From an uncultured Butyrivibrio sp. (GTDB taxonomy: Bacteria > Bacillota > Clostridia > Lachnospirales > Lachnospiraceae), in NCBI RefSeq assembly GCF_947169445.1, contig NZ_CAMVPU010000020.1:3828-67827 (forward strand): 64,000 bases of DNA, read 5' to 3'. Below the pieces are notes generated by a model. It saw nothing but the letters and a program-made list of their open reading frames with translations. It made no database searches and was not told the origin of the DNA. Position numbers and translations under genes: made by a program. Of this stretch, positions 28,603 to 37,385 are shown piece after piece. Each line of letters begins with the position of its first letter. Positions within the stretch are counted from its first letter, which is position 1.

Positions 28603-28854
28603 TTAAAGCATTTCCACCGGTTCGTGTGTAAAATCAGCAAAACCGTCTGTATAAAGCTTTCTTACGAAATCTATTGCTCTTTGTCCCGACTCTTCTATCG
28701 GCACATTCTGGCTGTAAATATACTTAATCTGATCACCGCTTGATAACGAAAAATCGATCTGTGTTCCTGCAATCTGTCCATCCCCAAAATCCAAAGGCTT
28801 TACTTCAACCGCTTCTACCTCTTTCAAAATCCCCTCTCCGAAAAGAACTCTCAT
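28603..28854 (-). CDS. Hypothetical protein, 83 residues
   Basis: The product begins MRVLFGEGILKEVEAVEVK and is predicted soluble, with no motif I recognise. It is accepted as real because AAGGAGG lies at good spacing before the ATG and a terminator follows within 20 bp. Confidence 0.65.
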   Translation of the reverse strand: MRVLFGEGILKEVEAVEVKPLDFGDGQIAGTQIDFSLSSGDQIKYIYSQNVPIEESGQRAIDFVRKLYTDGFADFTHEPVEML

Positions 28855-29054
28855 GTTAGACCTCCTTGAAATAAAGTTTATGAACTTCGTATATATTATT
28901 CTAACATTTAATTTTTGAAATTGCGATAACTTTATCGATTCTTGCTAATATTTTGGCTAATACCGCGATATATGCTATAATGTCCTAGTGCATATACAAG
29001 TAACAGTTGCCTTTACCGGCGACGAAAATAATATTTATCGGAGAACTTAAATTC

Positions 29055-29747
29055 ATGAAATTAAAACGATTTATCTCAATTGCCACTGCAACTATTCTTA
29101 CTGCTATTTCATTAACAGCCTGCACTTCTCAGGACAAGGCTGCTGTAACAGAAACAGCCAACACCTTCATGGCAATTGTTGCATCGCAATCAGATGAAGA
29201 CATAAATAAATACGCAACTTCAGAGGTTGCTAACGGAGATTTTGTAAAGCTCTTTGACGCAGACTCTCTTGTAGATATTTTCGTAACAGAGTCTACTGCT
29301 GCAGAATTATCGGATGAAGCCAAGGCAGAAGTGGATGAATTCTGTAAATTATTCGCCGGAATGATCAAGAGTTATTCGGTCTCAAGTGCTACCATCAACA
29401 AAGATGGCACTGCAACAGCAATAGCTACTATAAAAACTGCCTTCCCTATTGATATCATCAACAGTGAAGAATCTTCTGCCAAGATTGATGCTGCTATTGA
29501 GGAATACAACGAGACGAATGCTGAGGCTATTACAGCCCTCTACGAAGAAGGTGACGAGGTTGCCACCGCCAAGATTTATAATGACATGCTGACACTTATC
29601 CTAGACATCTACGAGGATGAGATTGCAAATTCAGAAGAAATGACCTACGCTATTGCTCTTGATCTTGAAAAAAATTCCGAGACAGACACCTGGATTGTAA
29701 CACAGATTACAGACTACGATACTTCCGCAAGCTCTTCCGGAAAATAA
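29055..29747 (+). CDS. Secreted lipoprotein of unknown function
   Basis: The 230-residue protein has a lipoprotein signal peptide (KLKRF, hydrophobic core, lipobox LTAC, Cys23). The mature part is acidic and helical, resembling DUF4878/DUF5105-type lipoproteins with an NTF2-like fold. I chose the ATG at 29055, which starts the signal peptide; GGAG is 11 bases upstream. It is flanked by terminators and probably monocistronic. Role unknown. Confidence 0.8.
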   Translation: MKLKRFISIATATILTAISLTACTSQDKAAVTETANTFMAIVASQSDEDINKYATSEVANGDFVKLFDADSLVDIFVTESTAAELSDEAKAEVDEFCKLFAGMIKSYSVSSATINKDGTATAIATIKTAFPIDIINSEESSAKIDAAIEEYNETNAEAITALYEEGDEVATAKIYNDMLTLILDIYEDEIANSEEMTYAIALDLEKNSETDTWIVTQITDYDTSASSSGK

Positions 29748-29751
29748 ACGC

Positions 29752-29790
29752 AAAAATACCAATTCCTACTGATAGGGATTGGTATTTTTT
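29752..29790. terminator. Bidirectional terminator after the lipoprotein gene
   Basis: AATACCAATTCC pairs with GGGATTGGTATT, followed by TTTTTTCTTT. The minus strand ends in TTTTTGCG, so it may also serve the convergent CDF-like gene. Confidence 0.85.
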
Positions 29791-29792
29791 CT

Positions 29793-30455
29793 TTATATGC
29801 TCTTTGATAGAACTCCCTTGTATCGATTGATTCCCTGCCGTATAGTAAGCACTCCGCTCCGGAGCATGTATAGCGATACAAAGATCGAACCAATGATATC
29901 GAAGTAATACGAAATCTTAGAGTCAGGCATAGTTGCCACGATCAAAAGAGTAAGTGTAACACTGACATCAACTATCGATTTAGCGCCGTAGAGTCTGGCC
30001 TGAACTCCCAGGATAGAATTACCCAGAGAGTTATGGAGCTTCGTATATTTCCTCCAAAAAAGAGTATTGGTAATGGCACCAAATAATGCAATTACAAAGG
30101 CCGGTGCTACATTTCCCTTATTCTCGTTATCAGAGATAATTGTCATGATGATCATGCTAAGCCCGCTTATACACATGATTATCCCTACAAAAATATTGCT
30201 CTTACACTCTATTTTTCTTTTCCAGGTGTCATCTTTGGCATTATCCAAATTAGTAATAATGTAGACCACAAAAGATGCGATGATAGCAAGTAGCTCGGCA
30301 CTTCGTCTGGTAAAATCCGAAATTTGTGTAGAACTCTGGCCGATAGTCAGCCCAATACCAAGAACCAATGGCCCCGGCGAGCTAAGGATCACCGATAAAA
30401 GAAGTGTTTTGAATCCGCTCTTTTTATCTTTTTTGTCTACAGTAATACCACTCAC
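29793..30455 (-). CDS. CDF-like cation transporter family protein, metal site degenerate
   Basis: The 220-residue membrane protein has about six helices in the arrangement of the cation diffusion facilitator membrane domain, but lacks the C-terminal cytoplasmic domain. The helix-2 metal motif (usually D-x3-D near HS) reads SDFTRRSAELL, and the helix-5 motif (usually HxxxD) reads YGAKSIVD, so the tetrahedral zinc site looks incomplete. I prefer the GTG at 30455, with AAGGAG seven bases upstream, over a TTG without a ribosome site. It lies downstream of a lipid-kinase-like gene in the pgm operon. Confidence 0.7.
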   Translation of the reverse strand: MSGITVDKKDKKSGFKTLLLSVILSSPGPLVLGIGLTIGQSSTQISDFTRRSAELLAIIASFVVYIITNLDNAKDDTWKRKIECKSNIFVGIIMCISGLSMIIMTIISDNENKGNVAPAFVIALFGAITNTLFWRKYTKLHNSLGNSILGVQARLYGAKSIVDVSVTLTLLIVATMPDSKISYYFDIIGSIFVSLYMLRSGVLTIRQGINRYKGVLSKSI

Positions 30456-30518
30456 TGCCAGTCTCCTTGTTGTCACAAAATCAGTCAAATCATAAAAAAG
30501 CTTAAGAGTAATGCCATT

Positions 30519-31133
30519 TTATCTAAGCAGCATTTCGGAAATCACAATGACTACCATAGCTGCAACCGGACAGTAAAATGTATCAAATCCATTCTCTACC
30601 AAAAGTTCAGTAATAGTGCTTGCCAAAGCCGTCATAAGAGCCACTATCACCGTAGCCACCACTCCATATCTGCCATAGATAAATAACACCACCAAAACAG
30701 AAATAAAAGAAAACACAAACATAGCTAAAGATCCTTCAAGAGACTTTCTCTTTCGTCTTCCTATTTTGTGTTTACCAAATCTTTGGCCAATAAGTGCAGC
30801 AGCTGCATCTCCAGGTCCCCAGGCAAGTATACACGCTATACCAAGGTGCCTTTGTCCCAAAAAGCCCCAGCACACAGTTGCCACTATAATGTACATAATC
30901 ATCACCGCAGCGAAGCTCTTGCTATACTCCCCCTTTTTCCTGGCATTTACAAATTGAGAAACACCAGGAATGTAGGAGGCCAGATATAGCAATGGATACA
31001 GAAGGACCATTACTGCAAAAACAGTCAGAACAATCTTTTTCCAATCGTCATAGAAATAGAACCAGGCGATCATAAAAGCTGTGACTAATATATGAAATGA
31101 TTTTCTTAATAATTCCTTACTGTATTTAGACAT
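30519..31133 (-). CDS. Diacylglycerol/polyprenol kinase family protein
   Basis: The 204-residue membrane protein has about six or seven helices and the family signature GPGDAAAALIGQRFGKHKIG followed by KSLEGSLAMF, plus TELLVENGFDTFYCP near the end. The SEC59/DGK1/VTE5 family includes CTP-dependent dolichol, phytol and diacylglycerol kinases. It begins three bases after the phosphohexomutase gene, so a lipid-linked sugar pathway is plausible but not shown. Confidence 0.83.
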   Translation of the reverse strand: MSKYSKELLRKSFHILVTAFMIAWFYFYDDWKKIVLTVFAVMVLLYPLLYLASYIPGVSQFVNARKKGEYSKSFAAVMIMYIIVATVCWGFLGQRHLGIACILAWGPGDAAAALIGQRFGKHKIGRRKRKSLEGSLAMFVFSFISVLVVLFIYGRYGVVATVIVALMTALASTITELLVENGFDTFYCPVAAMVVIVISEMLLR

Positions 31134-31136
31134 AAA

Positions 31137-32831
31137 TTATTCCACTGAATTAATGAGTCCAAATATTTCCTCTTTTATCTGCTTGTTGGTAGCAAGTGCA
31201 TTTTCACGGCTATCCCTGTTGGAATAGAAATAGAATTTGATCTTAGGCTCTGTTCCGGATGGCCTGATTGCAAACCATGAACCATTATCCAGGAAAAGTC
31301 TTATTGCATTCTGAGGTGGAATATCCTCGTAGCCATCAATATAATCTATTACCTTCTCAACCTTGGCACCTGCTACAGTCTGAGGTATATTTTCCCTGAA
31401 CCACTTCATCATACGCTGTATGCGCTGTGCTCCCGGTATTCCCTCAAGAACAATATTAGGTTCATCCTCGGCAAAAAATCCGTACTTAGCATAAATTTCC
31501 TGAAGGACATCCCACAAGGTCTTACCCTGCTTGCGATAGTATGCTGCAGCCTCTGCTACGAGCATTCCTGCAGAAATACCGTCTTTATCACGGATATCCT
31601 CACAAACAGCATATCCAACAGACTCTTCATATCCAAAAAGATATGTAAATCCATTTTCGTGAAGGTAAGGAATCTTACCGCAAATGTTCTTAAAGCCTGT
31701 AAGGGTTTCAAACATTTCCACGCCATAAGCCTTGGCCATGATAGTTGAAAGTGTAGAGGTTACTATGGACTTAACCATAGCTCCCTTAGCAGGAAGGGTA
31801 CCTGCACTCTTATGTCCCTCAAGAACATAATTTACCAAAAGATATCCTGTCTGATTACCATTAAGAGGAATATAGTTGCCATTGTCATCTCGAATCTCAA
31901 TAGCAAATCTGTCAGAGTCAGGATCAGTAGCCATCAAAAGTTCAGCACCAAACTCTCTTCCATACTGCTCACTAAGCTTAAATGCCTTTGGATCCTCAGG
32001 ATTAGGATATCCAACAGTTGTAAAATCAGGATCAGGATTTTCCTGTTCAGGAACTATTTTCCAATTGGAAAATCCTCTGTCAGTAAGCATCTGTCTGAAA
32101 GGAATAGAACCACAACCATTAAGAGGCGTGTAAACAAGAGGAATAGTCAGATCAAGCTCATCACCTTCATGAATTGCCATTCCTTCAATTTTATCCAGAT
32201 ACTCTCTGTCATATTCTTCTGAAAGAACAACAATCTTACCGCTCTTAACACCTTCTTCAAAATCAGATGTCTTAATACCTGTCCAGATATCAACAGCATT
32301 GATTTTCTCTGTCATTCCATCTGCAACATCTGATGAAACCTGGCATCCATCGTCCCAGTATGCCTTGTAGCCGTTATATTCCCTTGGGTTGTGTGAAGCA
32401 GTGATATTGATACCTGAAACTGTTCCAAGTCTCCTTACCATATATGCAAGCTCCGGAGTAGGTCTCAAATCCGGGAAGGTATATACCTTAATACCATTAG
32501 CAGCAAAAATGCCTGCAGCAAGCTGTGAAAACTCTTTTGAAAAATGTCTTGGATCATGGGCGATTACAACCCCCTTTTCACAGGCCTCTTTTCCCTTAGA
32601 TACTATATAATCTGCAACACCCTGAGAAGCCTTACCTACAGTGAGAAAATTCATACGGTTTGTTCCGGCACCAACCTTGCCGCGAAGTCCTGCTGTTCCA
32701 AAGGAAAGATCCTGATAAAATCTGTCTTCAATCTCCTTCTCATCACCTTTAATGCTTTCAAGCTCAGCCTTTAATGAATCTGAATCCATAAGCTTATCAA
32801 GCCACTCCTGATATCTTGCCTTGTAATCCAT
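31137..32831 (-). CDS. Phosphoglucomutase/phosphomannomutase
   Basis: The 564-residue alpha-D-phosphohexomutase has the active-site phosphoserine loop (TASHNPREYNGYK, Ser about 146), the metal loop (ATDPDSDRF), the sugar loop (GYEESVGY) and the C-terminal phosphate loop (RPSGTEPK). It interconverts hexose 1- and 6-phosphates and would supply glucose-1-phosphate to GlgC. GGAGG lies before the ATG. It heads an operon with the lipid-kinase-like and CDF-like genes. Confidence 0.94.
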   Translation of the reverse strand: MDYKARYQEWLDKLMDSDSLKAELESIKGDEKEIEDRFYQDLSFGTAGLRGKVGAGTNRMNFLTVGKASQGVADYIVSKGKEACEKGVVIAHDPRHFSKEFSQLAAGIFAANGIKVYTFPDLRPTPELAYMVRRLGTVSGINITASHNPREYNGYKAYWDDGCQVSSDVADGMTEKINAVDIWTGIKTSDFEEGVKSGKIVVLSEEYDREYLDKIEGMAIHEGDELDLTIPLVYTPLNGCGSIPFRQMLTDRGFSNWKIVPEQENPDPDFTTVGYPNPEDPKAFKLSEQYGREFGAELLMATDPDSDRFAIEIRDDNGNYIPLNGNQTGYLLVNYVLEGHKSAGTLPAKGAMVKSIVTSTLSTIMAKAYGVEMFETLTGFKNICGKIPYLHENGFTYLFGYEESVGYAVCEDIRDKDGISAGMLVAEAAAYYRKQGKTLWDVLQEIYAKYGFFAEDEPNIVLEGIPGAQRIQRMMKWFRENIPQTVAGAKVEKVIDYIDGYEDIPPQNAIRLFLDNGSWFAIRPSGTEPKIKFYFYSNRDSRENALATNKQIKEEIFGLINSVE

Positions 32832-32902
32832 TTAAACCTCCTTAATGGTACTTCAATCCACAGCAGACTAAACATCCACTGTGGATTGTATTATTGTTTA
32901 TA

Positions 32903-35725
32903 TTACTTATCACCACAAATCTTGTTGATGACAATCTTACCTGCTCTCTTTGCAGCATATGGTCCTACAAGCTTAAGCTTATCTTCTGCTCTGACCATAG
33001 TACTTGCTGCAGGCATATCTCTTGTAAGGTGGATAGCGTCGAATTCACACTTTGTTGTGCAAAGTCCGCATCCAATACAACGGTTCTCGTCAACTGTTGT
33101 AGCACCGCAGCCAAGACATCTTGCAGCCTCTTTCTTAACCTGTTCCTCAGTCAGCGTAAGTCTGAGATCATCAAAGGTCTCCTTAGCTACTCCAGCCTTC
33201 TTACCAGGAATCTGTCTCTGTGCATTGTCGAAGTTCTCAACCTTAATATCGTCCTTATCAAGTTCGATGAACTCTCTTCTGTCTCTTGCAAGATCAAGAC
33301 GGTTTCCTTTATGAACAAAACGGTTAATGGAAACGAAGCCTTCTCTACCACCTGCTATTGCATCTATAGCAAAACGAGCACCTGTAAATACATCACCACC
33401 TACAAAGATATCAGGCTCAGCAGTCTGTCTTGTAAGGCTGTCAGCAATAGCTGTGCCGTTTCTGTTAAGTTCAACCTTAGTTCCCTCAAGAAGTCCGCCC
33501 CACTGAACAGACTGTCCGATTGAAAGAAGCAGATTTTCGCAAGGAATCTCAATAGTATCGTTTTCATCGTACTTAGGGCTGAATCTGTGCTGCTCATCAA
33601 ATACGCTTACGCACTTCTTGAAAATAACAGCCTTGACCTTTCCTGCTTCAGTAACAACTTCCTTAGGTCCCCAGCCATTCATTACCTCGATGCCTTCTTC
33701 TTTTGCTTCTGCAACTTCATCCTTAGCTGCAGGCATCTCTTTTTCACTTTCAAGGCAGAGCATTGTAACCTTGGAAGCACCAGCTCTTACTGCGGTTCTG
33801 GCAACATCGATAGCAACGTTTCCGCCACCAACTACAACTGTCGCACCATTAAGCTTAATGCTGTGGTCCTGATTGATGTTTCTAAGGAAATCAACACCTG
33901 TCTGAACGCCCTGCGCATTTTCTCCAGGTATTCCAGCCATTCTGCCGCCCTGCATACCGATAGCAATAAAGAATGCCTTGTAGCCTTCTGCACGAAGCTG
34001 CTGGATTGTTGTATCCTTACCAACTTCTACGCCACACTTAAATTCTACGCCCATCTGTCTGATGACATCTATTTCAGCATCAATTATATCCTTCTCAAGT
34101 CTATAGCTTGGAATGCCGTTCATAAGCATTCCGCCTGGTCTCTTCTCTTTTTCAAAGACTGTTACAGGATAGCCGTTAAGTCTCAGGTAATATGCAGCTG
34201 AAAGACCTGCAGGACCGCCGCCGATTACAGCTACCTTGTACTCATCGCCCCACATTCCGCCATCATGCTTCTCGCAGAGAGGAATATATCTGTCTTCCTT
34301 ATTAAGATCCAAAGAAGCGATGAATTTCTTTATCTCATCGATGGCAAGAGGCTGATCGATAGTACCTCTTGTACAAGCATCCTCACAACGTCTGTTACAT
34401 ACAGCACCGCAGATATATGGGAATGGATTATCCTGCTTGATGAGCTTAAGCGCATCATCATATCTGCCTTCTGCAGCCATCTTGATATAGCCCTGAACTG
34501 AAAGATGAACAGGACATGCAGTCTTACATGGAGCTGTACCTGTATCATAGCAGTTGATCTTGGCATCATCTCTATAGTTGTAATTCCACTTTTCAGGGCC
34601 CCACTTCTTTTTATCAGGAAGCTCTGTCTTAGGATATGTAACTTCAGATCCGTTCTTCTTGCAAAGCTTCTGTCCAAGCTTAGCTGCACCAACAGGACAA
34701 ACCTCTACGCACTTACCGCAGGCAACACACTTATCCTTTTCAACATGTGCTCTGTATGCAGAAGCTGACATATTTGGTGTGTTAAAGAGCTGTGAAGTTC
34801 TAAGAGCATTACATACACCTGGTGCGCAGTTACAAATAGCAACAATCTTGCCCTCACCATCAATATTGGTAATCTGGTGAACGTAGCCGTGTCTCTCTGC
34901 CCTCTCAAGGATCTCATAAACCTCTTCCTTGGAAATGTAATGACCAATTCCACGATCATCCATGTACTCAGCCATATCACCCATTCCGATACAGTAATCA
35001 CCACGGATTTCACCTGAACCCTCACCACGCATAGCCTGCTGCTTACGACAGGAGCATTCTGAAATGCCATACTTGTCATACATATCAATCCAGCGGGAAA
35101 GATGCTCAACAGGTACTGACTGATTCTCAAGGGAAATAGCCTTTTCTACTGGAATAACATGCATTCCGACGCCTGCACCTCCTGGAGGAACCATCTGTGT
35201 AATTCCTGCAAGCGGAAGCTGTGTCATCAGGTTAAAGAATGTAGCAAGCTGAGGGAATTCATCTGTCAGCTTGTCCTGCATCATCATGAATTCAGCAGAT
35301 CCGGGAACAAATATAGGCAGCTCGTACTGTCTGTGCTTGTCAGGTGTCTTGGCTCTGTTCTGTTCAACGATACCAATCCATTTAAGACGATCAACCATCT
35401 CCTGAGCCTTCTCAACGCTCATATTGTTCATCTTGGCAAGCTCTTCTATTGAGTAAGGAACTCTTGTCTTCTTGAAGTTCAAAAGAAACTTAACCTGTTC
35501 CTTGTTTAAAATAAGATCAAGCATCCAATACTCAGGATCTCTGTTGTTGATCTTATTAGTGAGTTTCTTAACATATCTGTCTGTAATGAGCTTGGCAAGC
35601 TCAATAACCAGTTTCTCCTTCTCAGGATCTTCAGCCTTGTAATTTGGATCCTGCCAATAATCGTTTTCATTGATCATTGGATCCCCAATTTTCCATTTTG
35701 CCTCCGTTAATGTTTTGGTTGCCAT
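32903..35725 (-). CDS. Large FAD/NAD(P) oxidoreductase with several 4Fe-4S modules
   Basis: The 940-residue protein has an N-terminal region with an HTH-like segment (about 90-125, YSIEELAKMNNMSVEKAQEM), a Cys-rich region and a ferredoxin module (CVACGKCVEVCP, about 338-349). A GltD-like part follows: FeS domain (TACPVHLSVQGY, CGAVCNRRCEDAC), FAD loop (VIGGGPAGLSAAYYL) and NAD(P) loop (VVVGGGNVAIDVAR). It ends in a second ferredoxin motif (CIGCGLCTTKCEF, about 893-905). The family shuttles electrons between NAD(P)H and ferredoxin-like partners; the exact reaction is unknown. AGGAGG precedes the ATG; its leader carries a long inverted repeat. Confidence 0.85.
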   Translation of the reverse strand: MATKTLTEAKWKIGDPMINENDYWQDPNYKAEDPEKEKLVIELAKLITDRYVKKLTNKINNRDPEYWMLDLILNKEQVKFLLNFKKTRVPYSIEELAKMNNMSVEKAQEMVDRLKWIGIVEQNRAKTPDKHRQYELPIFVPGSAEFMMMQDKLTDEFPQLATFFNLMTQLPLAGITQMVPPGGAGVGMHVIPVEKAISLENQSVPVEHLSRWIDMYDKYGISECSCRKQQAMRGEGSGEIRGDYCIGMGDMAEYMDDRGIGHYISKEEVYEILERAERHGYVHQITNIDGEGKIVAICNCAPGVCNALRTSQLFNTPNMSASAYRAHVEKDKCVACGKCVEVCPVGAAKLGQKLCKKNGSEVTYPKTELPDKKKWGPEKWNYNYRDDAKINCYDTGTAPCKTACPVHLSVQGYIKMAAEGRYDDALKLIKQDNPFPYICGAVCNRRCEDACTRGTIDQPLAIDEIKKFIASLDLNKEDRYIPLCEKHDGGMWGDEYKVAVIGGGPAGLSAAYYLRLNGYPVTVFEKEKRPGGMLMNGIPSYRLEKDIIDAEIDVIRQMGVEFKCGVEVGKDTTIQQLRAEGYKAFFIAIGMQGGRMAGIPGENAQGVQTGVDFLRNINQDHSIKLNGATVVVGGGNVAIDVARTAVRAGASKVTMLCLESEKEMPAAKDEVAEAKEEGIEVMNGWGPKEVVTEAGKVKAVIFKKCVSVFDEQHRFSPKYDENDTIEIPCENLLLSIGQSVQWGGLLEGTKVELNRNGTAIADSLTRQTAEPDIFVGGDVFTGARFAIDAIAGGREGFVSINRFVHKGNRLDLARDRREFIELDKDDIKVENFDNAQRQIPGKKAGVAKETFDDLRLTLTEEQVKKEAARCLGCGATTVDENRCIGCGLCTTKCEFDAIHLTRDMPAASTMVRAEDKLKLVGPYAAKRAGKIVINKICGDK

Positions 35726-36125
35726 AAAAACCTCCTACTATTTGTTTCTTGCCATGTTTCTACTCTTCCCTGCGAAGTCAAATGCCCAAAGTGCACTTCA
35801 TATAACATGGCGCTGAACACCAAAACCGCTTTGAATTGCACTTTGGGCACTCGACTTCTTGAAATATATCCCCATAACAAAACTACTATTAATTCCATAT
35901 AATTATACAGGAATCGGTCAAAAATTTCCAGCAAAGTTTAGCATTTTTGTTGTCTTTTGGATGTAAATCTGCATATTTTTTAGCAACTTCTGACAAAAAT
36001 AAAGGTTCAAAACACTGATTAAACAAATACCGTTTCCATTCACAATGTTTTTATGGACATATGCGAAACTATGCGCAATAATAGTTTCTAGTTTTTTATT
36101 TACTTTATAGTTTGAGGTAAAAAAT
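35726..36125. other. 400-bp divergent control region with long inverted repeat
   Basis: The region separates the large oxidoreductase gene (minus) from the acetyltransferase gene (plus). On the minus strand a -10 box TATAAT lies at 35902-35907 upstream of the inverted repeat at 35774-35858, so the repeat is in the transcribed leader. No other gene was accepted. Confidence 0.6.
35774..35858. repeat. Long near-perfect inverted repeat in the oxidoreductase leader
   Basis: The left arm (35774-35800) and right arm (35832-35858) are 27 nt each and pair except for a 3-nt internal loop and one mismatch. The centre of each arm is the 13-mer TGCCCAAAGTGCA or its complement. The loop is 31 nt. In RNA this is a stable hairpin about 50 nt before the oxidoreductase start; in DNA it could be two inverted protein-binding sites. 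Confidence 0.85.
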
Positions 36126-36686
36126 ATGAAAATAGAAAAAGTTACTGTAGCAGATACTGAGGGACTCCTTGAAATATATGCGCCATACGTTACTGATACA
36201 GCTATCACATTTGAGTATGAGGTACCTTCCAAAGAGGAATTTGCGAAACGGATCCGTAATATATCCGCCAAATTCCCATATATCAAGGCTGTAGATGATG
36301 ATGGCAAGATTTTGGGCTACGCCTATGCCAGCACTTTCAAGGGCAGAAGCGCCTATGACTGGTCGGTTGAAACCACTATTTACCTTAGAGAAGGTCAAAA
36401 AAGAAATGGCTACGGATCAAAGCTTTATCTGGCTCTTGAAGAAGCTCTAAGAAACATGGGAATCCTTAATGCCAACGCATGTATTGCCTACCTTAAGGAT
36501 GGCGAGACCGATCCTCACCTTTCAAATGACAGTTTCTTTTTCCATAAAAAGCTTGGCTATCAGCTTGTAGGAACCTTCCATGACAGCGGCTATAAATTCG
36601 GAAAATGGTACGATATGATCTGGATGGAGAAAATGCTGGGTGACCACACTGATTCCCCCGCTCCCGTAGACTTCGGAAATTGGTAA
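36126..36686 (+). CDS. GNAT acetyltransferase, phosphinothricin acetyltransferase-like
   Basis: The 186-residue protein is a GNAT N-acetyltransferase. The N-terminal IYAPYVTDTAITFE segment and the acetyl-CoA loop region (EGQKRNGYGSKLY, about 92-104), then FFFHKKLGYQLVGTF and WYDMIWMEK, match the phosphinothricin/methionine-sulfoximine acetyltransferase branch. The native substrate is unknown. It is a single gene with a terminator just downstream. Confidence 0.88.
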   Translation: MKIEKVTVADTEGLLEIYAPYVTDTAITFEYEVPSKEEFAKRIRNISAKFPYIKAVDDDGKILGYAYASTFKGRSAYDWSVETTIYLREGQKRNGYGSKLYLALEEALRNMGILNANACIAYLKDGETDPHLSNDSFFFHKKLGYQLVGTFHDSGYKFGKWYDMIWMEKMLGDHTDSPAPVDFGNW

Positions 36687-36694
36687 AAATAGTT

Positions 36695-36732
36695 AAAGGC
36701 TGTGCAAAATAAAAATGCACAGCCTCTTTTAT
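36695..36732. terminator. Bidirectional terminator
   Basis: AGGCTGTGCA pairs with TGCACAGCCT, followed by CTTTTATT on the plus strand and by TTTAAC on the minus strand. It lies between the acetyltransferase gene and the convergent TRIC gene. Confidence 0.85.
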
Positions 36733-36734
36733 TA

Positions 36735-37385
36735 TCATAAATTAACTTTTGGAAGATTCCAGCGATAATGCCTTGCAAGGAACCTTAATACAATGACCAG
36801 TGTAAAACTACAGACCATGGCAGCATTCCAGCCGCCCAGCACTTCGTACATGGCGACCATCAGTATTCCGCCTATTATCACCGGAAGTGCATAAACATGT
36901 TTCACGAAAATGGCCGGCATCTGATTGGATAATACGTCTCTTAAGACGCCACCGCCCACTCCTGTTATAAAGCCCAGGAACACCAGTAAAAAGAAGTCAT
37001 CCTCATAACCAAAATTAGCACCGATCATGACTCCGTCAACCATAAAAGCTGCAAGTCCTACTGTATCAAAAACAAATAGTCCTCTCTCATAAAGTCCGGC
37101 AAATTTTCCCGGAATTTCCTTATGAAAATACATTATTCCAAAAACTATGTTGGCAACAATTGCCGACACAAGAACGTAAAACGGATTAATAAACATCTGT
37201 GGCGGAAAATTTCCCATAATAATATCTCTTGTAAGTCCGCCGCCGCAGGCAGTCAGTATAGCTAAAATATTAACGCCGAATATATCCATTTTCTTCTGGA
37301 TACCGGTAATAGCCCCGGAAACCGCAAATGCTACGGTTCCAATAAAATCAAATATTAGTAGTAAAACTGAAGACACTTTTTTCAC
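36735..37385 (-). CDS. TRIC-family (UPF0126) cation channel-like protein
   Basis: The 216-residue protein has about seven helices and the duplicated glycine-rich motifs GGGLTRDIIMGNFPP and GGGVLRDVLSNQMP typical of prokaryotic TRIC/UPF0126 proteins, which form trimeric K+-permeable channels. It starts at a GTG that overlaps the stop of the upstream FIST-GGDEF gene by four bases (GTGA), so the two are translationally coupled. Confidence 0.87.
   Translation of the reverse strand: MKKVSSVLLLIFDFIGTVAFAVSGAITGIQKKMDIFGVNILAILTACGGGLTRDIIMGNFPPQMFINPFYVLVSAIVANIVFGIMYFHKEIPGKFAGLYERGLFVFDTVGLAAFMVDGVMIGANFGYEDDFFLLVFLGFITGVGGGVLRDVLSNQMPAIFVKHVYALPVIIGGILMVAMYEVLGGWNAAMVCSFTLVIVLRFLARHYRWNLPKVNL

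Noticed and set aside
33587..34201. Plus-strand frame of 204 codons inside the large oxidoreductase gene
   Set aside because: Its composition is that of an antisense shadow, and there is no start signal.
36105..36398. Minus-strand frames overlapping the acetyltransferase start
   Set aside because: They lie antisense to a clear GNAT gene and show no ribosome site or family similarity.
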